64,000 bases of DNA from Hansschlegelia beijingensis (GCF_014196425.1 NZ_JACIDR010000002.1:496001-560000); one strand, 5' to 3'. Shown: positions 33,499 through 47,672, counted from the stretch's first letter. Numbers and translations are program-made. Notes: generated by a model from the letters alone, not told the origin.

Positions 33499-33583
33499 CG
33501 CTGGAGCTTCCTTAAAAAATGGGGTGCGGCCACGCGGCCTCTCTGGTTTCAAGTGGCCCGCCGGACCGCCGCGCGCAAGCCAA

Positions 33584-33625
33584 AAGGGGCGACCCTCCAC
33601 GCATGACGTCACAGGGCGGCCCCTT
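33584..33625. other. Imperfect long hairpin between divergent transaldolase and priA genes
   Basis: AAGGGGC...CCCT pairs with AGGG...GCCCCTT across a 19-base loop, with a two-base internal mismatch on each side. It lies between two divergent starts, so it is not an ordinary terminator. It may affect the leader of either transcript. No function is claimed. Confidence 0.3.
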
Positions 33626-33691
33626 CTTGACGGCCGCCGGCTCCAGCGTCGAAGACGCGTGATCCGGCCGCCGCCCGAGCGACTCCCTCTC

Positions 33692-35866
33692 ATGACCCAG
33701 AGCGCCATCGTCGAAGTCCTGCTGCCGGTCGCGCTCGACCGGACGCTGACCTATGCGGTCCCGGACGGGCTCGAGGTCGCGCCCGGCGACGTGGTGGTCG
33801 CGCCGCTCGGCGCGCGCGCGACCATGGGCGTGGTCTGGGACGGCGAGGGCGCGGCGGTCGAGAGCGCGCGGCTCAAGCCGCTCGCGGGCCGGATCGCGGC
33901 GGCGCCGCTGCCGCCCAGCATGCGCCGCCTCGTCGACTGGGTCGCCAACTACACGCTCGCCCCGCGCGGGCAGGTGCTGCGCATGGCTCTCCGCGGCCTC
34001 TCCGAGGAGGCCGCCGCCCCCGCCCTCCGGATGGGGCTGCGGGCGACCGGCGCCCTGCCCTCGCGCCGCACGCCGGCCCGGGATCGCGTGCTGGCGGTGG
34101 CGGCGGATGGCGCGGCGCGGTCGAAGAAGGAGCTGTCGGAGGCGGCCGGCGTCTCGAGCTCGGTGCTGGACGGGCTGGTGGCGGAAGGCGCGCTTGCGCC
34201 CGCCGAGCTCCCGCCGCCCCCGCCGCCGCCGCGCCCCGACCCCTCCCTCCCGGGACCGGAGCTCAGCCGCGAGCAGGGCGCGGCGGCGGCGCGCCTGGTC
34301 GAGATGACCGCGGCGCGGAGCTTCGCGGTCGCGCTGCTCGACGGCGTGACCGGATCGGGCAAGACAGAGGTCTATTGCGAGGCGGTCGCCGAAGCGCTGC
34401 GGGAAGGCCGGCAGGCCCTCGTCATGGCGCCCGAGATCGCGCTCACGGTGCCGTTTCTCGACCGGTTCGCGCGACGCTTCGGCGCCCGTCCGGCCGTGTG
34501 GCACGCGAGCGTGGGGGAGAAGGGCCGCGCGGCGGTCCGGCGCGGGGTCGCCGACGGCTCCATCCAGGCGGTGGTGGCGGCGCGCTCGGGGCTGTTCCTG
34601 CCGTTCCGCGACCTCGGCCTGATCGTGGTGGATGAGGAGCACGACGCCGCCTACAAGCAGGAGGACGGCGTCGCCTACAACGCCCGCGACATGGCGGTGG
34701 TGCGCGGCCGCCTCGAAGGCGCGGCGGTGGTGCTGGCCTCCGCGACTCCTTCGCTCGAGAGCCGGGTCAACGCCGAGCGCGGCCGTTACGAGAGACTGGC
34801 CCTGCCGGCGCGCTACGGCGGGAGCGTCATGCCCGAGATCAGGGCGATCGACATGCGCCGCGCCGGGCCGCCGCGCGGCGAGTGGCTGGCCCCGGCGCTG
34901 GTCGCGGCGGTGGCGAAGAACCTCGCCGCCGGCGAGCAGTCGCTGCTGTTCCTGAACCGGCGGGGCTATGCGCCGCTGACGCTCTGCCGCCGCTGCGGCC
35001 ACAGGATGAAGTGTCCGAACTGCTCGGCCTGGCTGGTCGAGCACAGGTTCCGCGCGAGCCTCGTCTGCCACCAGTGCGCCTATTCGGCGTCCTCGCCGAC
35101 CGCCTGTCCGGCCTGCGCGGCCGAGAACGCGCTCGTCGCCTGCGGCCCCGGCGTGGAGCGCATCCGCGACGAGGCCGTGGCGCGCTTCCCCGAAGCCCGG
35201 GTCACCGTGCTGTCGAGCGACCTGATCGGCGCCGGCGAGCGGCTGAGCGCGGAGCTCGACGCCATCGAGCGGGGCGCGGTCGACATCGTGGTCGGCACCC
35301 AGATGGTCACCAAGGGCCATCATTTCCCGAAGCTCACCCTGGTGGGCGCGATCGACGCGGACTTCGCGCTCGGCGCCGCCGACCCGCGCGCTGCGGAGCG
35401 CACCTTCCAGATGCTGCAGCAGGTGACGGGCCGGGCGGGCCGCGCGGAGCTGCCGGGCCGCGCGCTGATCCAGACGCACGATCCCGACCATCCGGTGATC
35501 CGCGCGCTGGTGGCGGGCGACCGCGAGGGCTTCTATCGCCATGAGGCGGAGGCGCGCGCCGCCGCCGGCATGCCGCCCTTCGGCAGGCTCGCCGCGATCG
35601 TGGTGTCGGCGCCCGCCCGGGAGGCCGCCGAGGCGCACGGCCGGGCGCTCGCCCGGGCCGCGCCGAAGGCCGAGCATGTGCGGGTGCTCGGGCCCGCCGA
35701 GGCCCCGCTCGCCATGCTGCGCGGCCGCCACCGGATGCGGCTGCTGGTGCATGCGGGGCGCGAGGTCGACGTCCCCGGCTATCTCCGCGCGTGGCTTGCG
35801 GCCGCGCCCGCGGCGCGCGGCGGGGTCCGGGTTGCGGTCGACGTCGATCCGCAAAGCTTCTTGTGA
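33692..35866 (+). CDS. priA: Primosomal replication protein N' (PriA helicase)
   Basis: A 724-residue superfamily 2 DNA helicase that restarts stalled replication forks. It begins with the 3'-DNA-binding domain ([21 protein letters not shown]). Walker A is [19 protein letters not shown] and the DEAH-type box is [16 protein letters not shown] zinc-binding region has eight cysteines ([13 protein letters not shown], then [17 protein letters not shown]). The C-terminal helicase half contains [12 protein letters not shown] and [13 protein letters not shown]. All motifs are intact. The 250 bases after it hold the atp operon leader. Confidence 0.95.
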   Translation: MTQSAIVEVLLPVALDRTLTYAVPDGLEVAPGDVVVAPLGARATMGVVWDGEGAAVESARLKPLAGRIAAAPLPPSMRRLVDWVANYTLAPRGQVLRMALRGLSEEAAAPALRMGLRATGALPSRRTPARDRVLAVAADGAARSKKELSEAAGVSSSVLDGLVAEGALAPAELPPPPPPPRPDPSLPGPELSREQGAAAARLVEMTAARSFAVALLDGVTGSGKTEVYCEAVAEALREGRQALVMAPEIALTVPFLDRFARRFGARPAVWHASVGEKGRAAVRRGVADGSIQAVVAARSGLFLPFRDLGLIVVDEEHDAAYKQEDGVAYNARDMAVVRGRLEGAAVVLASATPSLESRVNAERGRYERLALPARYGGSVMPEIRAIDMRRAGPPRGEWLAPALVAAVAKNLAAGEQSLLFLNRRGYAPLTLCRRCGHRMKCPNCSAWLVEHRFRASLVCHQCAYSASSPTACPACAAENALVACGPGVERIRDEAVARFPEARVTVLSSDLIGAGERLSAELDAIERGAVDIVVGTQMVTKGHHFPKLTLVGAIDADFALGAADPRAAERTFQMLQQVTGRAGRAELPGRALIQTHDPDHPVIRALVAGDREGFYRHEAEARAAAGMPPFGRLAAIVVSAPAREAAEAHGRALARAAPKAEHVRVLGPAEAPLAMLRGRHRMRLLVHAGREVDVPGYLRAWLAAAPAARGGVRVAVDVDPQSFL

Positions 35867-36116
35867 TCGTCGCCGGGAGGTCGTCCGGCCCCCTTGAAGC
35901 TGGCTAAACTATTGAGCGCAGTGCGCTTTTGGTCGCGCCGCCACAAGTGCGCCACGATGTTGCGCGGCGTCCGGCGGCGTGTTAGTGACCGGCCGTCTTC
36001 GGGATCCCGCCCGAGGTTTGGGTCCTGCGAGGGTCCCAGCATCCACCAGTTTCCGGGAGGTTCGGAGCGCCCGCTCCGGTTTCAGCCCTTGGCTCCAACC
36101 AGCGAGAGACGCTCGG
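35867..36116 (+). promoter_or_regulatory. Leader region of the atp operon
   Basis: This gene-free stretch separates priA from atpH. It is less GC-rich in its first third. A candidate promoter is TTGCGC (35960-35965), 17 bases, TAGTGA (35983-35988), placing the start about 120 bases before atpH. The match is moderate. No riboswitch or small RNA was recognised. Confidence 0.35.
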
Positions 36117-36676
36117 GTGGCAGGTAAAGACACCATCGTGTCCGGAATGGCGGGGCGCTACGCGTCCGCCTTGTTTGATCTCGCGAAAGAGCAGGGCGCG
36201 ATCGACGCCGTATCGGCCGATCTCGACGTTCTGGCGCGGCTGCTCGACGAGAGCGAGGATCTGCGGCGCCTGACGCGCAGCCCCGTGTTCTCGGCCGAGG
36301 AGCAGGAGAAGGCGATCGCCGCGGTGCTGGCCAAGGCCGGCATCGGCGCGTCGACGGCCAACTTCGTGCGCCTCGTCGCCCGCAACCGTCGCCTGTTCGC
36401 GATCGAGCCGATGATCCGCGGGTTCCGCGCGCTCGTCGCGGCCGACAAGGGGACGATGACCGCCGAGGTCACCGTCGCCGAGCCGCTGACCGACGGCCGC
36501 CGCTCGGCGCTGGCCGCGGCGCTGAAGGACATCACGGGCAAGACGGTCGAGTTCGACGTCAAGGTCGATCCCAAAATTCTCGGCGGCCTCGTCGTGCGGC
36601 TCGGAAGCCGCATGGTCGACGCCTCGCTGAAGACCAAGCTCAACTCAATCAAGCTAGCGATGAAAGAGGTCGGCTG

Positions 36677-36677
<1 letters not shown>
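36117..36677 (+). CDS. atpH: ATP synthase F1 delta subunit
   Basis: A 186-residue delta (OSCP) subunit linking F1 to the peripheral stalk. The N-terminal helical domain ([25 protein letters not shown]) and the C-terminal region ([28 protein letters not shown]) are conserved. I chose GTG at 36117 (encoding [15 protein letters not shown]) because alphaproteobacterial AtpH proteins have this short N-terminal extension before the GRYA motif. GTG at 36138 would be a shorter alternative. The stop overlaps the atpA start by one base. Confidence 0.9.
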
Positions 36678-38209
<1,532 letters not shown>

Positions 38210-38243
38210 GCGCCGGCTTGAAAAGCGGAGTTTCGGGCGCCCC

Positions 38244-40566
<2,323 letters not shown>

Positions 40567-40594
40567 GGCCCACGGACTGACGCGACGCCGAACG

Positions 40595-40622
40595 CTCCCT
40601 TTCCGGCCCGCCGGGAAGGGAG
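40595..40622 (+). other. Intercistronic hairpin between atpD and atpC
   Basis: CTCCCTTTCCGG, loop CCCG, CCGGGAAGGGAG gives a 12-bp stem with one G-T wobble inside the 92-base atpD-atpC gap, the longest gap in the operon. No T-run follows. It could act as partial attenuator or RNA-processing/stability signal lowering epsilon relative to beta. This is inference from position and structure. Confidence 0.5.
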
Positions 40623-40658
40623 AGTTCCCGCGGACCGCCGGCCACTGAAGGACTGACG

Positions 40659-41060
40659 ATGGACACCTTCCCTTTCGAGCTGGTCTCCCCTGAGAAGCTG
40701 CTCATCTCCGAAGACGTCGAGCATGTCGTGGTCCCCGGCATGGAAGGCGAGTTCGGCGTTCTGGCGCACCACGCGCCCCTGATGTCGACGCTCAAGCCGG
40801 GCGTCGTGAAGGTCTACAAGACCGACGGCGGTGAGCCGCGCCGGCTGTTCGTGCGCGGCGGCTTCGCCGACGTGAACCCGCGCGGCCTGACCATCCTGGC
40901 CGACGAGGCCATTCCGATGGAGGAGCTCGACGCCGCCAAGCTCGACCTCGCCATCCGGGACGCCGAAGAGGACGTGGCGGACGCGGTCGACGACGCCCGC
41001 AGGGTCCGGGCGCAGGCGCAGCTCGATCAACTCCGGGAGCTGCGCGGCTCGCTGTTCTGA
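40659..41060 (+). CDS. atpC: ATP synthase F1 epsilon subunit
   Basis: A 133-residue epsilon subunit. The N-terminal beta-sandwich ([38 protein letters not shown]) is followed by a helical C-terminus (about residues 90-133) that can brake ATP hydrolysis. It is the last gene of the F1 operon. An inverted repeat, GCGGGCCAG with CTGGCCCGC (41087-41114), lies shortly after and overlaps the end of the convergent decarboxylase gene. It may contribute to termination. Confidence 0.95.
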   Translation: MDTFPFELVSPEKLLISEDVEHVVVPGMEGEFGVLAHHAPLMSTLKPGVVKVYKTDGGEPRRLFVRGGFADVNPRGLTILADEAIPMEELDAAKLDLAIRDAEEDVADAVDDARRVRAQAQLDQLRELRGSLF

Positions 41061-41083
41061 GCCGCGCGCGCCTCTCCTAGCGT

Positions 41084-42550
41084 CTAGCGGGCCAGCTCCC
41101 TCTGACTGGCCCGCGCTTCGGCGGCGAGCCGCCGGACCGTCTCCCGCATATCCTGCTCGGTCGCATCCGGGTGGAGCGCGCAGATCCGCAGCGCCGCCCG
41201 ACCCTCGACGCGCGTTGCGCCCACGAAGGCGAAGCCGCTGCGCTCGAGACGCCGGCCCGCCTCCAGGGTCAGGGCGTCCGCCTGCTCCGCGGAGCAGGCG
41301 ACATCATCCATCCGGAACGTCACGATCGCCATCGAAGCCGGGGTCACGAGCCGCCAGCCGGGCGTGCGCCTGATCTCGTCCTCCGCCCATTCGGCGAGCC
41401 GGAAGCCATGCTCGACGGCCGCGCCGGCGGCCTCGCTCCCCATCGTCTGCAGCGTCAGCCACAGCTTGAGCGCGCGCGCGGGCCGACTGGTCTCCAGCCC
41501 GAGATCCCAGAAGTTCGGCGCCGCTCCGGGCAGGTCGCCGTCGCGCAGATAATCGGTCTCGACCCGGAACGCCTGCTCGAGCCGGCGCTGGTCGCGGACG
41601 ATCAGCGCCCCGCAGCCATAGGTCTGAAACAGCCATTTGTGGGCGTCCCAGGACAGGCTGTCCGCGAACTCGACGCCTTTCAGGAGCGCCCGGCGGGCAG
41701 GGCTGAGCAGCGCGGACGCCCCGAAGGCGCCGTCGACGTGGAGCCACAGTCCGCGTCGCGCGCAGACGGCCGCGATCCTGTCGAGCGGATCGACGGCGCC
41801 GACATTGGTGGTGCCCGCCGTCGCGACCACGAGAAACGGCCGCCGTCCGGCGGCGAGGTCCGCCTCCACGAGCCGCGCGAGGTCGTCCGCGTCCATCCGG
41901 AACGCCTCGTCGAGCGCGACGCGCCGGATCTGCCCGGGGAGGAAACCCGCGACCGCAAGCGCGCGCAGCACCGAGCTGTGGGTCTCGGCCGACACATAGA
42001 CGGTCCCGTCCATCCGCTTCTCCGGATGGAGCTTCGCGTCCCTGGCGGCGACGACGGCGGTCAGGTTGGCGGCCGAGCCGCCGCCCATGAACAGGCCGCC
42101 CGCACTTTCCGGAAACCCTGCCGCATTGGCCATCCAGCGGATCAGGGCGGCCTCGATGGCCGCCGGACCCTCCGCCTGGCGCCAGGCTCCGGCCTGAGGG
42201 TTGAACGCCGCCGTCAGCGCGTCTCCGAGCCGCGAGGCCGCGCTCGCGGGAGAGGGGATGAAGGCGAAGAAGCGCGGATGGTCGGAGCGGGCGGCGCGGG
42301 GAAGAACCTCCCGCGCCAGTTCGGCCGCCGCCTCCGCGAGCGGCCTGCCCCGTTCGGGAACACGAAGCGCCGGCGGGGCCCCGCGCACGGCCGGCGCGGG
42401 CGAGAGCGGCGCGCCGAGCGCCTCGATGGCCCTTGCGAGGGCGTCTATGGCGGCGGCCTGGCGGGCCGCCCCATCGTCGGACGCCGCGGCGCCCGCGGGT
42501 TCCGAATCAGGCTCGACGGCGGCCTCTGCTGCGGCGCGCGGCTGGTCCAT
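41084..42550 (-). CDS. Pyridoxal-dependent decarboxylase (aromatic amino acid/group II family)
   Basis: A 488-residue fold-type I PLP enzyme. Recognition comes from HPRFFAFIPSPASAASRLGDAL, FMGGGSAANLTAVVAAR, the cofactor-stacking Asp region in LWLHVDGAFGASALL, and the Schiff-base lysine in SLSWDAHKWLFQTYGCGAL. Relatives decarboxylate aromatic amino acids, glutamate or diaminobutyrate; the substrate cannot be decided here. The N-terminus (first 45 residues) is Ala-rich and variable. It starts 20 bases after the CNNM gene's stop on the same strand, so the two may be co-transcribed. Confidence 0.87.
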   Translation of the reverse strand: MDQPRAAAEAAVEPDSEPAGAAASDDGAARQAAAIDALARAIEALGAPLSPAPAVRGAPPALRVPERGRPLAEAAAELAREVLPRAARSDHPRFFAFIPSPASAASRLGDALTAAFNPQAGAWRQAEGPAAIEAALIRWMANAAGFPESAGGLFMGGGSAANLTAVVAARDAKLHPEKRMDGTVYVSAETHSSVLRALAVAGFLPGQIRRVALDEAFRMDADDLARLVEADLAAGRRPFLVVATAGTTNVGAVDPLDRIAAVCARRGLWLHVDGAFGASALLSPARRALLKGVEFADSLSWDAHKWLFQTYGCGALIVRDQRRLEQAFRVETDYLRDGDLPGAAPNFWDLGLETSRPARALKLWLTLQTMGSEAAGAAVEHGFRLAEWAEDEIRRTPGWRLVTPASMAIVTFRMDDVACSAEQADALTLEAGRRLERSGFAFVGATRVEGRAALRICALHPDATEQDMRETVRRLAAEARASQRELAR

Positions 42551-42570
42551 GGCGTCGTTCGGCCCGAGCG

Positions 42571-43908
42571 TCAGATGCCGGCGCCGGCGGGCGTCATCCC
42601 GGCCTCGGCCGGCGCGCCGCGCGCGCGGAACAGGAGCTTGTCGACGCGGGGACCGTCCATGTCGACGACCTCGACCGTCCAGTCGGACACGTCGATGGTG
42701 TCGCCCTCATTGGGGATGCGGCCGAGCTCCGCGATGACGAGCCCCGCCACCGTGTGGAAATCGCTCTGCGCATGGGCCGGGACCGTCACGCCGAAGGTCT
42801 CGGCGACGGCGTCGAGCGACGCGCGTCCGTCGACCATGTAGGTGCCGTCGTCGCGGCGGCGGATTTCCTGCGCCTCGCCGATCTCGTGCTCTTCGGGCAG
42901 CGCGCCGGCGATCGCGCCGAGCACGTCATGCGAGGTCACGATGCCCTCGAAGCCGCCGAATTCGTCGACCACGAAGGCGGTGGACGAGGGCTGCGACTTG
43001 AAAAGCTCGAGCAGGCTCAGCGCCGAGGCCCCCTCGGGGACGTAGAGCGGGTCGCGGACGTAGGAGGCGACGTCGAACTTCTTGCCCTGGATCAGGGCCG
43101 CCAGAACGTCCTTCTTGTGCAGGATGCCGACCGGGTCGTCGGCCGACCCGTCCTTGCCGACGACGATGCGCGAGAACGGGCTTTCGGCGAGCTCGGTCTG
43201 GACCGTCGCCAGATCATCGCTGATGTCGACCCAGAACACCTCGCGCCGCGGCGTCATGATGGAGCGAACCGGCCGATCCGCCAGACCCAGCACGCCCTCG
43301 ATCATCCGCCGCTCGACCGGCTCGATCGAACCGGCGGCGACGCCCTCGGCGATGACGCTGCGGACCTCCTCTTCCGTGACGTTGCTGCCGTCCTGCTCCT
43401 TCACGCGGAGGAGCTTCAGGATCAGGCTGGAGCTCACGCCGAGCACGACCACGACCGGGCGGCCGATCAGGGCCAGCAAGGTCAGCGGGCCGGCGACGAA
43501 GGCGGCGATCGGCTCGGGGTTCGAGAGCGCGATGCGCTTCGGCACGAGCTCGCCGAGGATCAGCGACAGCCCGCCGATGGCGATGACCACGACCGCGCTC
43601 GCGACCGGCCGCGCATAGGCGTCGAGCGGAGTGTAGGCCGCGAGCAGCGTCGCGAGCGGGTCCGAGAAGGCCGCCTCGCCGACGACGCCGCTCAGGATCG
43701 CGATGAGCGTGATGCCGATCTGCACGGAGGACAGGAAGCTGCTCGGGTCTTCGGCGAGCCTGAGCGCGCGCTCGGCGCCGCGGTCGCCGGCGTCCGCGAG
43801 CATCTTCAGCCGTGGCTTCCGAGCCGAGACCACCGCGAGCTCCGACAACGCGAAGAAGCCGTTCAAGAGCACCAGGCCCAAGAGAACGGCTGTGTTGAGG
43901 AGCGGCAT
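42571..43908 (-). CDS. CNNM/CorC-type hemolysin family membrane protein
   Basis: A 445-residue protein with an N-terminal DUF21 membrane domain (NTAVLLGLVLLNGFFALSEL, then SVQIGITLIAILSGVVGEAAF and three more helices to about residue 160). A CBS pair (SIMTPRREVFWVDI and VASYVRDPLYVPEGA regions) and a C-terminal transporter-associated CorC_HlyC domain (TYMVDGRASLDAVAETFGV) follow. Such proteins are linked to Mg2+ or Co2+ efflux. The last 15 residues (GAPAEAGMTPAGAGI) are encoded by DNA matching the GTCATCCCGGCC core of the dispersed repeats found further on (see findings). Confidence 0.9.
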   Translation of the reverse strand: MPLLNTAVLLGLVLLNGFFALSELAVVSARKPRLKMLADAGDRGAERALRLAEDPSSFLSSVQIGITLIAILSGVVGEAAFSDPLATLLAAYTPLDAYARPVASAVVVIAIGGLSLILGELVPKRIALSNPEPIAAFVAGPLTLLALIGRPVVVVLGVSSSLILKLLRVKEQDGSNVTEEEVRSVIAEGVAAGSIEPVERRMIEGVLGLADRPVRSIMTPRREVFWVDISDDLATVQTELAESPFSRIVVGKDGSADDPVGILHKKDVLAALIQGKKFDVASYVRDPLYVPEGASALSLLELFKSQPSSTAFVVDEFGGFEGIVTSHDVLGAIAGALPEEHEIGEAQEIRRRDDGTYMVDGRASLDAVAETFGVTVPAHAQSDFHTVAGLVIAELGRIPNEGDTIDVSDWTVEVVDMDGPRVDKLLFRARGAPAEAGMTPAGAGI

Positions 43909-44147
43909 GTAAGGTCCAGAGATGGCGCAGGCGCGCAGCCTGCAGGTGAGCGCACTATAAGCGCTTTGGGACGGCGCGTCATGCGGGGGGGCGCAGCCGA
44001 AACGATCGGGCCTGCGCCTTTGATCGACTGGTGGCGGGCCGGGAAAGAGGCGCTTATCTGATGTCGAAGGGAGCGCCCACCGTTATGTTAACGATTCGTG
44101 AACTGGTGGTTCGTCTCCTCAAGAGGTTCGCCGGAGAGTCGCGCCCG

Positions 44148-44528
44148 ATGCCTGATTCGATCGATCGCCTGTTCACCGCCGTCTGCGAAGCCAGCGAGGC
44201 GGACCCCGCGTCCTCCCGCACGGCCAAGCTGCGGCAGGAGGGCGTGCCGAAGATGGCCAAGAAGGTGGCCGAGGAGGCCGCCGAGGTCGCGATCGAAGCC
44301 GTCAGCGGCCAGCGCGAGGCGCTGATCCGGGAAAGCGCCGACCTGATCTACAATCTGGTCGTGCTGTGGTCGGCGGCCGGCGTCACGCCGCAGGACGTCT
44401 ATGACGAGATGGACCGCCGCGAGCGGCTCTACGGCATCGCCCAGAAGCTCCCGAAGTCCGAGCTGAAGGTCCGCGCGGCGGCCGGAGCCGCCGGCGCGCC
44501 CGCCGCCAAAGTCCGCGAGGACCTCTGA
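44148..44528 (+). CDS. hisE: Phosphoribosyl-ATP pyrophosphatase
   Basis: A 126-residue all-alpha NTP pyrophosphohydrolase for the second step of histidine synthesis. The metal-binding helices are seen in KMAKKVAEEAAEVAIEAVSG and RESADLIYNLVVLWSAAGV. The start MPDSIDRLF at 44148 is preceded by GGAGAG and matches family length. A longer reading from ATG 44061 would add MSKGAPTVMLTIRELVVRLL and more, unusual for HisE. The last 20 residues are an Ala-rich tail. It stands apart from other his genes and is convergent with tonB. Confidence 0.9.
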   Translation: MPDSIDRLFTAVCEASEADPASSRTAKLRQEGVPKMAKKVAEEAAEVAIEAVSGQREALIRESADLIYNLVVLWSAAGVTPQDVYDEMDRRERLYGIAQKLPKSELKVRAAAGAAGAPAAKVREDL

Positions 44529-44537
44529 CGGCGCCGC

Positions 44538-45491
44538 TCAGCGTGCCGAGAAGTTGATCGGCAGCGAATAGGTCTTGGACGCGCCGGGCATCTCCGGCGG
44601 CATCGGCGGGAACGAGCCGGCGGCGCGCCGCAGCATGGCCTGCGCCTCGGCCGCGGCCGGAGCGGGGCCCGACGCCGAAACGCCAGAGACGCGGCCTGAC
44701 CGGTTCACCGTGAATGTCAGCATCGCGCGGCCCGAGAAGGTCGTGCCGGAGCGCTTCTGGGCCGCCACCGCCGCCCGGATCCTCGAGCCGTAATTCGCGG
44801 CCGCCGCGCGCGCTGCGCCGGCGTTCGCGGACGCGCCGCCCTGCCCGCCGGCCTGCGTCGGAACCGTGGCGGGCCTCGGCCTGTCGGCGGTCCGTACGGC
44901 CGGCTTCTCGGTGGGCTTGCGCTTCACCGGCTTCGGGGTCTCCCGCTTGGCGACCGGCTTCACATCCGGCTTCCGCGGCTCCGGCGTCTCCTCCCGGGCG
45001 ACGACGGTGCGCTCCGGCGGCAGGGAAACGGCGGCCTCGACGTCGTCGGGCGTCATCACGTCGTCGGCCGCCACCATGTCGGTCTCGACAGGCTGCGCCT
45101 CCTCGACCGTCTCGACAGGCGTATCCTGCACGTCCTCGGGCGGCGCGACCTCGGCCGTGACGGGCTGATCCTCCAGCGGCGGCGTGTCCTGGAGCTCTTC
45201 GAGCTGCTCGACTTCCTGCGGCTTGGTCTCGTCCGCGCTCTCCGGCGTGAGCGGCTGCGTCTCGTTCGCGCCGGCTTCGAGCGTCTGCGCGGCGCCGGAG
45301 GCCGGCGGCGGCGTCAGGTCCAGCTCGATCGCGGTTTCGGTCTCGCCGCCCACCGGCGAGGGCGCTTCGTTCAGCAGCACCACCGCGATGCCGACATGGG
45401 CGGCCAGCACCGCCACGCCGGCGAGCGCCCAGCGCCTCCAGTCCGGTCCGCCTGCTCCGCCGTCCAGGCTGAGCGCGTCAACGGCCGCCAT
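44538..45491 (-). CDS. tonB: TonB family energy transducer
   Basis: A 317-residue TonB-like protein. The N-terminal membrane anchor (WALAGVAVLAAHVGIAVVLL, about residues 20-40) includes the His found in TonB anchors. A long periplasmic Pro/Glu/Val-rich spacer (about 45-215) follows with acidic then basic parts (KPVAKRETPKPVKRKPTEKP). The C-terminal domain (AAVAAQKRSGTTFSGRAMLTFTVNRSGRVSGVSASG) is the TonB_C fold that meets outer-membrane receptors. It overlaps exbD by 14 bases. It powers siderophore, heme or vitamin uptake; no receptor gene is in the window. Confidence 0.88.
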   Translation of the reverse strand: MAAVDALSLDGGAGGPDWRRWALAGVAVLAAHVGIAVVLLNEAPSPVGGETETAIELDLTPPPASGAAQTLEAGANETQPLTPESADETKPQEVEQLEELQDTPPLEDQPVTAEVAPPEDVQDTPVETVEEAQPVETDMVAADDVMTPDDVEAAVSLPPERTVVAREETPEPRKPDVKPVAKRETPKPVKRKPTEKPAVRTADRPRPATVPTQAGGQGGASANAGAARAAAANYGSRIRAAVAAQKRSGTTFSGRAMLTFTVNRSGRVSGVSASGPAPAAAEAQAMLRRAAGSFPPMPPEMPGASKTYSLPINFSAR

Positions 45492-45915
45492 CGGTCCCGG
45501 CGCTCTCCAGCGCCACCAGCGCCACCTTCAGATAGCCCGCCCGCCTGAGCTCGTTCATGACCTTGGTGAGCTCGCCATAGGGAACCGTCTTGTCCGCCCG
45601 CAGGAAGATGCGCTGTTCGCGGTCGCCGCCGGTCTTGTTCTGCAGCATCGGCGCGAGTTGCGCCTGATCGATCAGCTCGGAGCCGAGCGCCAGCTTCATG
45701 TCGGACTTGATGGTCAGATAGACGGGCTTGTCCGGGCGCGGCTGGCGCGGCGCGTTGGAGGAGGGCAGGTCGACGCCGACGTCGACGGTCGCCAGCGGCG
45801 CCGCCACCATGAAGATGATGAGCAGCACGAGCATGACGTCGATGAACGGCGTGACGTTGATCTCATGCGTCTCGGCGAGGTCGTCCCCGCCGGCGTCGTC
45901 GAGCCGAACCCCCAT
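45478..45915 (-). CDS. exbD: Biopolymer transport protein ExbD
   Basis: A 145-residue protein with one membrane helix (about residues 20-45) carrying the proton-path aspartate in INVTPFIDVMLVLLIIFMVAAP. A periplasmic domain follows with DGRKP-like conserved parts (FLRADKTVPYGELTKVMNELRRAG). With ExbB it forms the proton-driven motor for TonB. It starts four bases after exbB ends. Confidence 0.93.
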   Translation of the reverse strand: MGVRLDDAGGDDLAETHEINVTPFIDVMLVLLIIFMVAAPLATVDVGVDLPSSNAPRQPRPDKPVYLTIKSDMKLALGSELIDQAQLAPMLQNKTGGDREQRIFLRADKTVPYGELTKVMNELRRAGYLKVALVALESAGTDGGR

Positions 45916-45919
45916 GGGT

Positions 45920-46887
<968 letters not shown>

Positions 46888-46891
<4 letters not shown>

Positions 46892-47316
46892 TTGCCGAAC
46901 TCCACGCCCTTCACGCGCGAGGTCGTCGTCACCAGGGCGAGGCAGTCCTGCTCGCCGCCGCAGGCGGTGACGTCGTTCAGCAGCACGCGGCTGAGGCCTT
47001 CGCAGGCCACTTCGGCCGCGTCGAACAGCTTCACCGCGGTCTTGGAGGCGCGCAGCGGGCCGGCCTCGACCGCCAGACGGCGCGAGATCACGCCCTCCTT
47101 GTCGAAGAAGACGAGATCGAGCTTGAGGCTGTCGATCGCCTTTTCGCCCGGGTTCGCGACGACGAGCGAGACCCGGCAGGCGCTGTCCCGCGGCTCGAGC
47201 CGGTTGAGCTCGATCGAGACGGGGGAAGCCGCCGCTGAGGACGCGACGGCGAGGGCGGCGAACAGAACGCCGCCGGTGACGCCTGCCGCAAGGCGCGTGG
47301 CTTCGGATCGCGACAA
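46888..47316 (-). CDS. Small exported protein heading the exbB-exbD-tonB operon
   Basis: About 142 residues with a signal peptide (TRLAAGVTGGVLFAALAVAS, then SAAA). A beta-rich domain with four cysteines follows (DSACRVSL, VACEGLS, TACGGEQDCLAL). I recognise it only as a conserved companion of alphaproteobacterial exbB. It probably acts in the periplasm with the ExbB extension. I chose TTG at 47316 because GGGAG lies eight bases upstream; a GTG at 47367 would add 17 residues but has no good ribosome-binding site. It overlaps exbB by four bases (ATGA). Confidence 0.72.
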
Positions 47317-47622
47317 CGGGTTACTCCCTGACCGCCTGAAAACCGCTCCGAAGCCGAATAAGCGCACACGGGTCCCACATCAAGGCGACTCTGACAAATG
47401 AGAATCCTTCAAATTCCAAGGTCGAGCGGCTCCTCTGGCGCACCACGCCGCGCGCCTCGCCGTTCGACGGCGGCCGAGCCGCTCCGACGCCCGACCCGCG
47501 CCGCGAGATTTGATCGCCCGCCGCGGCGGGCAACGCCGAGCGTCCGCCCCCTGTGGGCGCCCCCAAGGCGGAGGCGCGGTCCTCCTCCGTATCTCCTCCG
47601 ACCGCCACGTCTCAGGCGTCAT
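47317..47622. other. Gene-free stretch between the exbB operon and the emr operon
   Basis: About 300 bases separate the divergent exbB-side gene and the emr control region. I see no convincing coding potential: open frames here are Arg/Pro/Ala-rich shadows. It must contain the promoter of the exbB operon. A run of short AT-richer sequence at 47385-47420 (GACAAATGAGAATCCTTC region) is the best place for it. No Fur-box could be established. Confidence 0.4.
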
Positions 47623-47641
47623 TGACCGAACGGTTCGGTCA
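47623..47641. promoter_or_regulatory. Operator 1, TetR-type palindrome
   Basis: TGACCGAACGGTTCGGTCA is a perfect palindrome (nine-base arms, one central base). It ends two bases before the -35 of the predicted emr promoter. An identical copy lies 56 bases downstream. Such palindromes are typical TetR-family operators. Confidence 0.75.
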
Positions 47642-47643
47642 TC

Positions 47644-47672
47644 TTGCGGCCGAGGGGGCTCTGCGCTAGCTT
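47644..47672 (+). promoter_or_regulatory. Putative promoter of the emrAB-like operon
   Basis: TTGCGG (47644-47649), 17 bases, TAGCTT (47667-47672). The elements lie exactly between the two identical palindromic operators, so binding there would block polymerase. This supports the otherwise modest consensus match. Confidence 0.5.

Noticed and set aside
33512-35854. Long open frame antisense to priA
   Set aside because: It is low-complexity Arg/Gly/Ala/His sequence without domains. PriA motifs are unmistakable on the plus strand.
41087-41114. GCGGGCCAG/CTGGCCCGC inverted repeat as atp operon terminator
   Set aside because: It lies inside the coding end of the convergent decarboxylase gene and has no T-run. 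It is kept only as a remark under atpC.
42433-44061. Plus-strand open frame opposite the decarboxylase and CNNM genes
   Set aside because: It is rich in Arg, Asp and His without motifs, and both opposite-strand genes are clear family members.
44061-44147. Longer HisE with an N-terminal hydrophobic extension from ATG 44061
   Set aside because: HisE proteins normally start at the MPDSIDRLF-type sequence, and a good GGAGAG precedes ATG 44148.
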